Below the pieces are notes generated by a model that worked only from the letters and a program-made list of their open reading frames with translations, was not told the DNA's origin and searched no databases. The position numbers were made by a program, and so were the translations under genes. From Chondrosia reniformis (lineage: Eukaryota; Porifera; Demospongiae; Chondrillida; Chondrillidae), in assembly GCA_947172415.1 (NCBI GenBank), contig OX359190.1:4774001-4838000 (forward strand): DNA of 64,000 bases, given 5' to 3'. Shown here piece by piece: positions 29,201-40,544 of this stretch (positions are counted from its first letter, which is position 1; each line of letters starts with the position of its first letter).

Positions 29201-32200
29201 TACTAGTTGTATGTACTAGTTGTATGTACAATTTGTTAGTATTCGTTGGATATTCTAGTTATATGTACTAGCTGTATGTACAAGTTGTCTGTGCTAGTTG
29301 TATTTACTAGTTGTGTGAACTATTAGTATCCATTATTTCTATGAACTAGTTTGAATGTACTAGTTGTATAAACTCATTGTATGTAATAGTTGCATGTACT
29401 AGTTATATGTAACAGATGTTCTAGCTACCTGTGTATGTTCTAGTTATATGTACAATTTGTATAAACTAGTTGTATGAACTAGTTGTATGTACTAGTTTTA
29501 TGTCCTAGTTATTTGAACTAGTTAAATGTACTATTTGTATGTACTACTTATATGTACAAGTTATGTACTAGTTCTTTGTACTAGTTGTATGAACGAGTTG
29601 ATAGTATACTAGCTGTATGTACTACTTTTATGTACTATTTGTCCGTACTAGTTTATGTACTAGTTGTATGTCCTATTTTATGTACTAGTATTGGTATTAT
29701 TCACTAGCTGTATGTACTATTTGTATGTACTAGTTACATGTACTAGTAGTATGTACTAGTTGTATGGCCTCGTTGTATGGATTAGTTGTATGTAGTAGCT
29801 GTATGTACTAATTGTATGTTCTAGTTGTATGTAGTAGTTGTACGTACCAGTTGTAGGTGCCATGTTGTATGTACTAGTTGTTTGTACTAGTTGAATGAAT
29901 TAGTTGCATGTATTATTTCTGTATAGTAGTTGTATGCACTAATTGTCTTTACTAGTTGTATGTATTAGTTGAATGTAGAAGTATATTTTCTAGTTATATA
30001 CTAGTAGTATGAACTAGTTGTATGTGTTAGTTTTATACACTAGTTGTGTGTACAAATTGAAAGGACTCTTTTTTGTACTAGTTAAATGCGTATGTTTTAG
30101 TTATACGTATATATCCTAGTTATATGTACTACTAGGATGTACTTGTTATATGTACTACTTTTATGTACTAGTTATATGTACTAGTTGTATGTACTAGTTG
30201 TACATACTAGTTATAAGTACTACTTGTATGTACTAGTAACTAGTTTTATGTAATAATTATATGTTCTACTTTCATGTACTAGTTGTACGTACTAGTTTAA
30301 TATACAATTTTTATTTACAAGTTGTATGTACTAGTTGTATGTACTAGTAACTAGTTGTATATATAGGTACTAATTGTTGGTACTAGCTGATTGAACTAGT
30401 TGTATGTACTAGTTGTATATACAAGTAACTGGTAGTATGTACTAGGTATATGTACTAGTTGTTTGTACTCGTTGTATATACTAGTAACAATCTGTATTTT
30501 CTAATTGTATGTACTAGTTGAATGTACTAGTTGTATGTACTACTACATTTACTAGTTATATGTACAAGTTGTGTGTAATTGGTGTATGTACTAGTTATAT
30601 TTACTAATTGTAATTACTAGTTGTATTTACTAGTAGTATGTATAATTTGTATGTACTAGTAACATGTTGTATGTACTAGTTGCATGTATTAGTTGTATAT
30701 GGACTGGTTATATGTGCTAGTTCAAGGTAGTAGTTATAGTACTAGCTGTATTTACTAGTAACTAGATCTATGTACTAGTTGTATGTACGTGTTGTGTAAT
30801 TGTTGTATGGACTAGGTATTTTACTAGTAGTAGTTACTAGTTATATGTTGAAGTTGTATGTACTAATTGTATTTACTAGTACCTAGATGTATGTACTAGT
30901 TGTATGTACTAGTTTTACGTACTAAGATACTAGTTGTATATACCAGTTGTACCTACAAATTGTTGCAATTGTTGGATGTACTATTTATATACCAGTTGTA
31001 ATTACTAGTTGTATGTACTAGCTGTATGTACTTGTTGTATGTACTATATAGTAACTAGTTCTTTGTAAAGGTACTAGTTGTATGCACTAGTTGTATGTAC
31101 TAGTTTTATGTACTAGTTGTATGTACTAGTTGTATGTACTAGTTGTATGTACTAGTTACAATCTGTATTTATGAGTTGAATGTACTAGTTGTATGTACTG
31201 GTTGTATGAACTAGTTGTATGTACTAATTTTTAGTTATATTTACTAGTTAAATGTACTAGTTGTAGTTAATAGATGTATGTACTAGTGTATGTACTAGTT
31301 CTATTTACTAGTAACTAGGTGTATGTATAGGTAGTAGTTCTATGTACTAGTTGTATGTAATAGTTGCATGTACTAGTTTTATGTACTACTTGTATGTACT
31401 AGTAATTAGTTGTATGTAATAGTTGTGTGTACTATTTAGTAGTAATTGTTGTATGAACTAGTTATACTTAATAGTTGTAGTTACTAGTTGTATGCACTAG
31501 TTGTATGCACCAATTCAATGTACTAGTTGTGGGCACTAGTTGTATGTACCAGTTACTAGTTGTATGTACTAGTTGTATGTACTAGTTACAATCTGTATTT
31601 ATGAGTTGAATGTACTAGTTGTATGTACTAGTTGTATGTAGTTATATGTACTAGTTGGGTGTACTAGTTGTGTAATTGATGTATGTAGTAGTTATATTTA
31701 TTAGTTGTAGGTAGTACTTTTAGGAACCATTAACTAGTTGTATGTACTAGTAGAATGTACTAGTTGTATGTTCTAGTAACTAGTTCTTTGTACTAGTTGT
31801 ATATACTAGTTGAAATTACTAGTTGTATGTACAATTTCTGTGTACTAGTTGAATGTACTAGTTGTATGTACCAGTTATAAATTCAAATGTAATGTACTAG
31901 TTGTGTGCACTAGCTATTTGTACTCGTTGTATTTATTAGTTGTGTGTACTAGTTTCTAGTTTTATGTACTAGTTGTATGTACTAGTTTCTAGTTGTATGT
32001 AGTCTAGTTTTACGTACTAGTTATATGTACTAGTTATATGTGTATGTATTGGTTATATGTACTAGTTGTAGTCCTAGTTGTATGTACTAGTTGTATGTAA
32101 TAGTTAGGTGCTAGTTGTATGTTCCAGTTGTATGTACTAATTCTATGTAATAGCTATTTACTAGTTGAACATTCTAGTTATTCGTACTTGTTATACGTAC

Positions 32201-35200
32201 TATTTGTATGTACTAGTTGAATGTGCTATTTATATGTAACAGTTATATATACTAGTAGTATGTTCTAGTTGTATTTATTAGTTGTGTGTGCAAGTTATAT
32301 GCACTGGTAATATTTACTAGTTCTATTTAGTTGTTATAGTACTAGGTGAATGGACTAGTTTTATGTACTAGATGTATGTACTGGTAATTATCTGTATGTA
32401 CTAATTGTATGTACTAGTTTTAGGTACTAGTTTTATGTAGTTATATATACTAGTTGTGTGTACTAGTTGTGTGTAATTGTTGTATGTATTTGTAATATTC
32501 ACTAGTTGTAGTTACTAGTTGAATGTACTAGCTGTGACTACTTGTTGTAGGTACCAGTAGCTAGTTGTACGTACAAATTTTTAGTACTAGTTGTATGCAC
32601 TCGTAACAATCTGTATTTACGAGTTGTATGTACTAGTTGTAGGTACTATTTGTATGTAGTTATATATACTAGTTGTGTGTACTAGTTGTGTGTAATTGTT
32701 GTATGAACTAGTTATATTTACTAGTTGTAGTTACTAGTTGTATGTATTAATTGTAGGTAGTTTTGTATGTACTGGTTGTATGTACTAGTTCAATATACTA
32801 GTTGTAGGTACTAGTTGTATGTACAAGTTGTATATACTAGTAACTAGTTGTATGTATAGGTAGTAATTGTATGTACTAGTTGTATGTACTAGTTGTATGT
32901 ACTAGTTGCATGTACTAGTGGTATGTACTAGTAACTAGTTGTATCTACTATGACAAGTTGTATGTACTAGTTGTATGTACTAGTTGTATGTATTAGTTGA
33001 ATGTAGTGGTTGTATGTACTACTAACTAGTTGTATGTATTAGTTGTATGTAGTAGTTGTATGTACTAGTTGTATGTTTTAGTTATGTGTACTAGTTGTAT
33101 GTACTAGTAATTATCTCTATGTCCTAGTTGTATAGAGTTATATGTAATTGTTGTATGTACTAGTTGTGTTCACTAGTTGGATATACTAGTTTCTTGTTGT
33201 ATGTACTAGCTGTTTGTAGTCTAGATGTATTTACCAGTAATATGTACAATTTGTATGTACTAGTAATAATCTGTATTTACTAGTTGGATGTACTAGTTTG
33301 ATGTACTAGTTGTATGTAGTTGTATGTAGTTGTATGTACTAGTTGCGTGTAATTGTTGTTAGTACTAGTTATATTTACTAATTGTAGTTACTAGTTGTAT
33401 GTTCTGGTTGTATGTACTAGTTGTATTTATTAGTATACTAGATGTATGAACTAGTTGTATGTACTAATTGTATGTACTAGTTGTATGTACTAGTAACAAT
33501 CTCTATGTCTTAGTTGTATAGAGTTATATGTAATCGTTGTATGTACTAGTTGTGTTCACTAGTTGGATGTACTAGTTTCTTGTTGTATGTACTAGCTGTT
33601 TTTGTCTAGATGTATTTACTAGTAATATGTACAATTTGTATGTACTAGTAATAATCTCTATTTACTAGTTGGATGTACTAGTTGGAAGTACTAGTTATAT
33701 GTACTAGTTGTATGTACTAGTTGAGTGTAATTGTTGTTAGTACTAGTTATATTTACTAATTGTAGTTACTAGTTGTATGTTCTGGTTGTATGTACTAGTT
33801 GTATTTATTAGTATACTAGATGTATGAACTAGTTGTATGTACTAATTGTATGTACTAGTTGTATGTACTAGTAACAATCTCTATGTCTTAGTTGTATAGA
33901 GTTATATGTAATCGTTGTATGTACTAGTTGTGTTCACTAGTTGGATGTACTAGTTTCTTGTTGTATGTACTAGCTGTTTTTGTCTAGATGTATTTACTAG
34001 TAATATGTACAATTTGTATGTACTAGTAATAATCTCTATTTACTAGTTGGATGTACTAGTTGGAAGTACTAGTTATATGTACTAGTTGTATGTACTAGTT
34101 GAGTGTAATTGTTGTTAGTACTAGTTATATTTACTAATTGTAGTTCCTAGTTGTATGTTCTGGTGGTATGTACTAGTTGTATTTATTAGTATACTAGATG
34201 TATGAACTAGTTGTATGTACTAGTTTTAAGTACTAGATATTAGTTGTATATTCTAGTTGTATGTACTTGTTATATGAACTAGTTGTACATACTTATTGTG
34301 TGAAATTGGTGTATGTACTAGTTATATTTACTAGTTATACTTACTAGTTGTAGGTACTAGCTGTATGTACTTATTGTATGTACTAGTAAGTAGTTGTATG
34401 TATAGGTAGTAATTGCATGTACTAGTTGTATGTACTAGTGGTATTTACTAGTTGTATGTACTATAAAGCAATTGTATATACTAGTTGTATGTAGTAGTTG
34501 TGTGTAATTGTTGTCTGTACTAGTTATATTTACTAGTTGGAGGTTCCAGTTGTATGTACTCATTTGTAAGTAGTAGTTGTATGTTCCAGTTGAATGTAAT
34601 AATTGTATGGACTAGTTATGTACCAGTTGTAGGTACTAGTTGTATGTACTAGTTGTATGTATTTGTCATATGTACAAGTTTATGTACTAGTTGTATGTAC
34701 TTGTAGTATGTTCTCGTTATATGTACTGTTCATATGCACTAGTTTTATGTGCATGTAATGGTTATATGTACTAGTTGTATGTACTAGTTATATGGACTAA
34801 TTGTATGTACTAGATGTATGAACTAGTTATATGTACTAGGTTAATGTACTAGGTGTGTGTACTAGTTTTATGTAGTAGTTGTATGTACTAGTTGTATGTA
34901 CTAGTTGTACGTACTAATTGTGTGTAATTGTTGTAAGTAGTGGTTGTATTTACTAATTTTAGTGAATAGTTCTATATACTAGTGTATGTACCAGTTGTAT
35001 TTACTAGTAACTAGTTGTATGTATAGGTAGTAGTTGCATCTACTAGGTTTATGTAATAGTTGTATGTACTAATTGTATGTACTAGTTGTTTGTACTAATG
35101 GTATGTACTAGTTATATGTACCAATTTAATGTACTAGTTGTGTGCACTAGTTGTATGTACTAGATGTATCTACTAGTTTCTACTTATATGTAGTCTAGTT

Positions 35201-35458
35201 CTATGTACTAGTTAAAAGTACTAATTATATGTGTATCTAATGGTTATATGAACTAGCTGTATATATATACTAGTTTTATGTACTAGATACTAGTTGTAGG
35301 TACTAGTTATATGTACTAGTTGAATGTACTAGTTGTATGTACTAGTAACGAGTTTTATATATAGGTAGTAGTTGTATGTACTAGTTTTATGTACTAGTTG
35401 TAAGTATTAGTTGTATAGACTAGTAACTAGCTGTATGTACTAGTTATATGTACTAGTT
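26205..35458. repeat. 13-bp satellite block 1 (unit actagttgtatgt)
   Basis: More than 9 kb of degenerate tandem copies of a 13-bp unit. Many units carry substitutions or length changes, so the array is old, but patches of perfect units suggest continued turnover. Higher-order repeats are visible: three blocks of about 380 bp begin near 33108, 33495 and 33873 (period 378 between the last two). No coding sequence. The block is the landing site for the TEs annotated further right. Confidence 0.9.
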
Positions 35459-36163
35459 CAGGCCTGCCAACCTGAATTTTCCAAAAACCTTGAGACCCAG
35501 TAGGCCAAAGGAAGCCAATAAAAAGATAATTAAATTTGCCTCGTCAGCCATACATTTGCATTTCCAGCCAGCAATATACACTCAACATGCATGCAATTTT
35601 CAGCTTACAAAGTTGCATTGAGCCATAAAAAAGCTACATTATATAATTATATATATATGGATGTAATTCATTATATTATACAAGTTAACTTGAGCTTCTT
35701 TCGTCGAGAAATCGTCGGTCGAAAGCACTCTACTCGCCACGTTAGTCATAGTGGCTTGCCTCCCTCTGTCATCAAAACGTCCGTTTCTGCTGCCATTAAT
35801 TTAGGCAAGTAACGACAGTGCAGCTGTAGCTTCCCATTCTGACGATGAGCGGCTTCTTGGAATGTTGCCGATCTCGGCGCCATTTTCCAATTCCGCATAT
35901 TATTTTGTATATGTTTATATGGCTAAGTGCCTGTACTTAACCTGCATATATTGTGCAATATGCAAGGTTGACGTCATCTAGAGATTGCATCATACTTACA
36001 GTCGCAGCTAATCCACGGAATGGGCACTTTTTAACATGCAGAAAAAATCTGTGGCTGCTTGAGTACCCAAAATCTGTGAGTTTGAGTACCTACACCGTGA
36101 GAGAGTGAGATTTCGACTGAAACCGTGAGACTCACGGAAAATCCGGGAGAGTTGGCAGGCCTG
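35459..36163. mobile_element. 705-bp non-autonomous hAT-like element (MITE)
   Basis: The ends are inverted repeats CAGGCCTGCCAAC ... GTTGGCAGGCCTG, with further imperfect complementarity inward (cctgaattttcc against ggaaaatccgg). It interrupts the 13-bp satellite cleanly on both sides. A CAGG...CCTG terminus suggests hAT; the 8-bp duplication cannot be tested because the target is itself repetitive. The 73-residue frame at 35591-35812 has no recognisable family and is not accepted as transposase. Confidence 0.75.
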
Positions 36164-37230
36164 CTAGTTGTATGTAGTAGTTGTATGTACTAGTTGTATG
36201 TGCTAGTTGTGTGTAATTGTTGTGTGTACTAGTTATATTTACTCGTTGGATGTTCCAGTTGTATGTACTCAATTGTAAGTAGTAGTTCCATGTTCTGATT
36301 GTATTTACTAATTGTATGTACTAATTGAATGTACTAGATATTTGCTATTTGTAGGTTTCAGTTGAATGTACTAATTGAATGGACTAGTTTTGTACTAGTT
36401 TTAGGTACTAGTTATATGTACTAGTTGTATGTATTTGTCATATGTACAAGTTGTATGTACTAGTTTTATGAACTTGCGGCATGTTCTCGTTTTATGTACT
36501 GTTCTTATGCACTAGTTTTATATGTATGTACTGGTTATATGTACTAGTTGTATGTACTAGTTATATGGACTAATTGAATGTACTAGATGTATGTAAAAGT
36601 TATATGAACTAGTTTAATGTACTAGGGGTGTGTACTAGTTTTATGTACTAGTTGTATGTACTAGTTACTAGTTGTATCTTCTAGTTGTATGTATTGCTTT
36701 CTAGTCTAGTTGCATGTACTAGTTACATGTGCTAGTTATGTGTACTAGTTATATGTGTATGCACTGGTTATATGTACTAGTTGTATGTACTAGTCATATG
36801 TCGTAGTTGTAGTACAAGTTGTATATACTAGTTGTACTAGTTGAATGTACTAGTTGTATATATTTGTTGTATGAAGTAGGACTAGTTATATTTAGTAGTT
36901 GGAGGTTGCAGTTGTATGTACTCAATTGTAAGTAGTAGTTGAATGTTCTAATTGTCTGTACAAATTGTATGTACAAGTTATGTGAGAGTTATATGTTCCA
37001 GTTGTATGTACCAAGTGTATGTACTAGTTGTAGGTACTAATTGTATGTACTAATTTTATGTAATTGTCATATGTATTAGTTGTGTGCACTAGTTGCATGT
37101 ACTATTAGTATCTTCTAGTTTTATACACTATTTATATATACTAGTTATATGTGGTTATATGTACTAGTTGTATGTACTAGTTATATGTACTAGAATAAGG
37201 ATTCCTTATAACTGCGTCAAACTTATCTTT
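36164..37230. repeat. 13-bp satellite block 2
   Basis: Continuation of the satellite after the hAT-like element. Segments about 36250-36680 and 36890-37110 resemble 34560-34900, for example gttgtatgtactcaattg followed by taagtagtagtt, which indicates long-range higher-order structure. The last ~40 bp before 37231 (aaggattccttataactg onward) are non-satellite and may belong to the Penelope element. Confidence 0.85.
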
Positions 37231-37342
37231 GGGATGGTACATCCTTCGACTTTTGAGCGTTTAAAAACGCAGTTGGTTTTTTCAATTCTTGGTCCAACGT
37301 TTCGACCCTGGGGGTCTTCCTCAGTGACTGATGGTTGGGTGG
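37231..37342 (-). repeat. Penelope terminal repeat, inverted left copy
   Basis: Reverse complement of 39326-39437. It contains gtttcgaccctgggggtctt, the complement of the hammerhead-like block of the right copy. Confidence 0.9.
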
Positions 37343-38440
37343 TTGTCAATCTTAGCAAAAAAGAATTGACAACTCATCAGACAAATGTCTTATCTCAAGG
37401 ACTAAACTTTATACCTACTCCATCTTCACTTCCACAGGAGGACATAATCACTGGAACTGAGACTCTGGCCCAAACCCTTCCAGGAACACTCGGTGAGAAA
37501 CTCAGAAGTGAGGTACAACACTGCCTAGCCAAAGCTGAGGCCCCATGCTCCAACCTGACCAAAAGTCAGCAAGTAGCAATCAAGGAGCTTAGGTCTGATC
37601 CTGAAACCATCATCCTTCCAGCGGATAAAGGGAATGCCACTGTCCTTATGGATAGGAAGGACTATGACCAGAAGATAAGGGCACTCTTGGATGATACGAG
37701 TTATCAAGCCATTAAGAGAAACCCCACAATGAAGATAGAACGGAAGGTAACTGAAGTTCTAAGGTCACTTGAGAAAAAAGGCAAACTCCCCTCTGATCTG
37801 AGGAAGAAGGTTCAGAACCAAAACAGCTCCACACCTCAGCTCTACGGATTACCAAAAATCCACAAGGCAAGTGTACCCTTGAGACCAATTGTTTCCTCCA
37901 TTAATTCCCCTACCTACAACCTTTCCAGGTACCTGGCAGGGGTATTGTCACCACTATGGGGGAAAACTTCTCACTTTGTGCGGAATTCTCATGACTTTGT
38001 CAAGAAGATCAGGGGAATGGATGTGAACACCGAAGATAAGTTGATCAGTTTCGATGTAAAGAGCCTATTTACCAAAGTACCCATTGATCTATCTCTACAG
38101 ATCATCAGGAGACGACTTGCGCAGGACCCTAACTTGGAGCAACGGACACCCTTGGATGTATCCACCATTGCGGATCTTACGGAACTCTGTCTCAGGACAA
38201 CGTACTTCCTGTACAGTGATGAGTTCTTTGAGCAGAAGGAAGGGGCAACCATGGGATCTCCTCTCTCCCCGGTGGTAGTGAACATCTTCATGGAGGAATT
38301 CGAAATAGATGCTCTTCGCGCTGCTGTGATAAGGCCTAAGTTGTGGTTGAGGTATGTGGATGACACATTTGTCATCTGGAATCATGGTGACGAGCAGCTG
38401 GAGGACTTCTTGAGTTTCCTCAATGGAAGACATCGAATTT
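37343..38440 (+). CDS. Penelope-like reverse transcriptase (frame-broken at its C-terminal end)
   Basis: The open frame spans 37168-38529, but sequence before 37343 is satellite and terminal repeat, and sequence after about 38440 is out of frame. Residues are counted from 37168. The start of recognisable PLE protein is VVNLSKKELT...GLNFIPTPS, close to the usual onset of the conserved PLE region. RT motifs visible are LPADKGNATVLMD, LYGLPKIHK, SFDVKSLFTKVP (about 295), GATMGSPLSPVVVNIFMEEFE, and the catalytic YVDD (Y396-D399). The product would copy element RNA using a nicked target as primer. Near 38423-38450 the frame shifts by one base into the endonuclease frame, so this copy does not encode the full fusion. 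Confidence 0.88.
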
Positions 38441-39310
38441 ACCATGGAGAAGGAGACCAATGGTTCCTTACCCTTCCTGGATGTGCAAGTAAAGAAGTGC
38501 ATGGGAAGTTTGGACACATTTGTGTATAGGAAACCAACACACACAGACAGGTACCTTCACTTTACCTCTCATCACCACCCTAGGGTAAAAACAGGTATCG
38601 CACTGTGTCTCAAAGACAGAGCCGAAAAGATCTGTGGACCAAACTCCAGTAGCTTGAAAAAAGAAAAGGAGCACCTGGAAGGAGTACTTCAAGCTAATGG
38701 ATACCCTAAATGGGAGGCTCACAGACTGCTCAACAGGAGAAGGCAGACTAAGGGGAGTGAGGATGAGTGTAAACACAAACTCTTTATTCCATATATAAAG
38801 GGACTCAGTGAGATGATCGATAAAAGCTGTAGAAAAATGGGTATCCAGACCATTTTCTCCAAGCAGAGATCACTGAGAACCGTTTTATCCAAACCAAAAC
38901 AGCCACAACCACCTATGGATATCAAGGGTGTAGTTTACCTAATTCCTTGCTCTGAGTGTTCTGCAGTCTACATTGGTGAAACTGGAAGGACCCTGAAAGT
39001 GAGATTGGCAGAACACAAGCGAGCAGTCAGGATGGGGGATGTGAACAACGGTATACCTGTTCACTCCCTCAAAACTGGCCACTCAATTGCTTGGGACAAG
39101 GCCAAGATTACAGACAGGGAAACCCACTGGCAAAGGAGAAGGGTCAAAGAAGCCATCAGGATCCAGAGGAGTCAGGTGAGAATGAATTTAGATCAAGGCA
39201 TTGTGTTACATCAAGCCTGGAGACGATTTAATATTCATACTTCCTGTTTTTCTCATTCTGCTGAGGGTCACATGACAGGAAGTGGAAATGGCGGGAAAAA
39301 TCCTCTATAA
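38423..39310 (+). CDS. Penelope RT C-terminal region plus GIY-YIG endonuclease
   Basis: A 295-residue frame shifted by one base from the RT. It starts with the RT thumb region (FTMEKETNGSLPFLDVQV, YRKPTHTDRYLHFTSHHHP), continues through a linker with LFIPYIKGLSEMI, and ends with a GIY-YIG nuclease: GVVYLIPCSECSAVYIGETGR, with G169-V-V and Y183-I-G185 standing for the family motifs, followed by VRLAEHKRAVR. In Penelope elements this nuclease nicks the target to prime reverse transcription. The ATG at 38423 is just the first in frame and not a likely native start. The part from 38466 is repeated at 43851-44695. Confidence 0.9.
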   Translation: MEDIEFTMEKETNGSLPFLDVQVKKCMGSLDTFVYRKPTHTDRYLHFTSHHHPRVKTGIALCLKDRAEKICGPNSSSLKKEKEHLEGVLQANGYPKWEAHRLLNRRRQTKGSEDECKHKLFIPYIKGLSEMIDKSCRKMGIQTIFSKQRSLRTVLSKPKQPQPPMDIKGVVYLIPCSECSAVYIGETGRTLKVRLAEHKRAVRMGDVNNGIPVHSLKTGHSIAWDKAKITDRETHWQRRRVKEAIRIQRSQVRMNLDQGIVLHQAWRRFNIHTSCFSHSAEGHMTGSGNGGKNPL

Positions 39311-39315
39311 ATAGA
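39304..39315 (+). promoter_or_regulatory. TATA-like box before the Penelope terminal repeat
   Basis: The word ctataaatagag lies about 10-20 bp before the terminal repeat. The Penelope fragment at 57.7-58.4 kb has ctataaatgaag in the equivalent place (about 58232). Conservation between diverged copies supports a promoter role (inference). Confidence 0.4.
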
Positions 39316-39325
39316 GGCAATTCTT

Positions 39326-39437
39326 CCACCCAACCATCAGTCACTGAGGAAGACCCCCAGGGTCGAAACGTTGGACCAAGAATTGAAAAAACCAACTGCG
39401 TTTTTAAACGCTCAAAAGTCGAAGGATGTACCATCCC
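39326..39437 (+). repeat. Penelope terminal repeat, right copy, with hammerhead-like motif
   Basis: Includes cactgaggaagacccccagg followed by gtcgaaacgttgg: a CTGAGGA box, a short GACCC/GGGTC stem and a GAAAC box in the order of a hammerhead core. One extra A lies between box and stem, and no proper NUH cleavage triplet is clear. It is best called hammerhead-like and possibly degenerate; Penelope terminal repeats are known to carry such ribozymes. Confidence 0.6.
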
Positions 39438-40233
39438 TAAGATTATATGTACTAGTTGTATGTATTAGTTGTGATTAATTGTTGTATGTACTAGTTATAT
39501 TTAGTAGTTGTAGTTACTAGCTGTATGTACTAGTTGTATGTACTAATTGTATGTACTAGTTACATTTACTAGTTTTATGTACTAGTTGTATGTACTATTA
39601 ACTAGTTGTTTGTACTAGTTATATTTACTAGTTGTTTGTACTAGTTGTGTGTACTAGTTCTATATACTAGTTGTATGTACTTGTTGTGTGTACTAGTTGT
39701 ATGTACTAGTAACTAGCTGTATGTACTAGTTATATGCACTATTTGTATGTATTAGTTTTATGTACTAGTTGTGAGTTATTGTTGAATGTACTGTTTATAT
39801 TTACTAGTTGTAGTTACTAGTTGTATGTACTAATTGTAAGTACTAGTTATATGTCCTAGGTGTAGTACTAGTTGTATGTACTAGTTATATGTCCTAGTTG
39901 TAGTACTAGTTGTATATACTAGTTGTATCTACTAGCTGTGCTAATTGAATGTACTAGTTGTATGTACTAGTTGTATATAGTAGGACTAGTTATATTTACT
40001 AGTTGGTTGTTGCAGTTGTATGTACTCAATTGTAAGTAGTATTTTCATGTTCTAATTGTATGTACTAATTGTATGTACTACTTGTAGGTACTAATTGTAT
40101 GCACTAATTTCATGTACTTGTTATATGTACTAGTTGTATGTACTAGTTGTATATTCTAGTTTTATGTACTATTTATACGTACTAGTCATATGTGTAGGTA
40201 CTGGTTATATGTACTAGTTCTATATACTAGTTA
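39438..40233. repeat. 13-bp satellite block 3
   Basis: Degenerate actagttgtatgt units between the Penelope element and the reverse-strand RT element. It contains the cttgtaagtag-type higher-order block also seen near 36250 and 36900. The same block recurs at 44823-45618 in duplication copy 2. Confidence 0.85.
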
Positions 40234-40383
40234 TATGAAAAATCTAATATACCATTTTCCTACATGCTATATGCCTATTCTGTAAAAAGAGCCTATAGGG
40301 GAACTAAACCTAAAGAGAGCTTTAGATGAAGATACAGGAGTCTTTTCTTCCTTCTTTTCCCTTCTTTCATCTTCTTCTCCACT

Positions 40384-40429
40384 GGGTCAGACAGCCGTTT
40401 CAGGGAATTCCACCCTTCATCAGTGATCC
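40384..40429 (-). ncRNA. Candidate minimal hammerhead ribozyme (copy 1)
   Basis: Read on the minus strand: CTGATGA (40423-40417), stem II AGGG/CCCT with a 7-nt loop (40416-40402), GAAA (40401-40398), a two-base-pair stem III with loop GGCT, then GTC (40392-40390) as cleavage triplet. Stem I pairs GGATCA (40429-40424) with TGACCC (40389-40384) at five of six positions. All conserved core boxes are canonical. The very short stem III is the form described for Penelope-type retroelement ribozymes. Self-cleavage after 40390 is predicted, not shown. Confidence 0.75.
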
Positions 40430-40544
40430 TGGGAGTCTTTGTCTTTTTCTTTATCTTGATCTTCTGTGAATCCTTGGCTCTCTATGCTAAATCTAGGGGC
40501 CTTATATACACTATTTTGGCGCCAAAAGTTAAATAAGGTGTTAA

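Larger units (their letters stand above)
37231..39437 (+). mobile_element. Penelope-like retroelement with inverted terminal repeats
   Basis: A 112-bp block at 37231-37342 is repeated in perfect inverted orientation at 39326-39437 (gggatggtacatcc... / ...ggatgtaccatccc). Between them lie a reverse transcriptase frame and a GIY-YIG endonuclease frame, the gene order of canonical Penelope elements. It sits inside the 13-bp satellite. Coding begins almost immediately after the left repeat and lacks the usual N-terminal region, so the copy is 5'-shortened. A one-base frame change separates RT from the endonuclease part. Confidence 0.88.

Noticed and set aside
26205..35458. CRISPR-like array
   Set aside because: No spacers between identical repeats; it is a continuous degenerate 13-bp satellite in a eukaryotic genome.
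35591..35812. 73-residue frame in the hAT-like element
   Set aside because: Too short and without transposase motifs; the element looks non-coding.
38468..38776. 102-residue minus-strand frame opposite the GIY-YIG gene (also at 43853-44161)
   Set aside because: Antisense shadow of the conserved Penelope coding frame.
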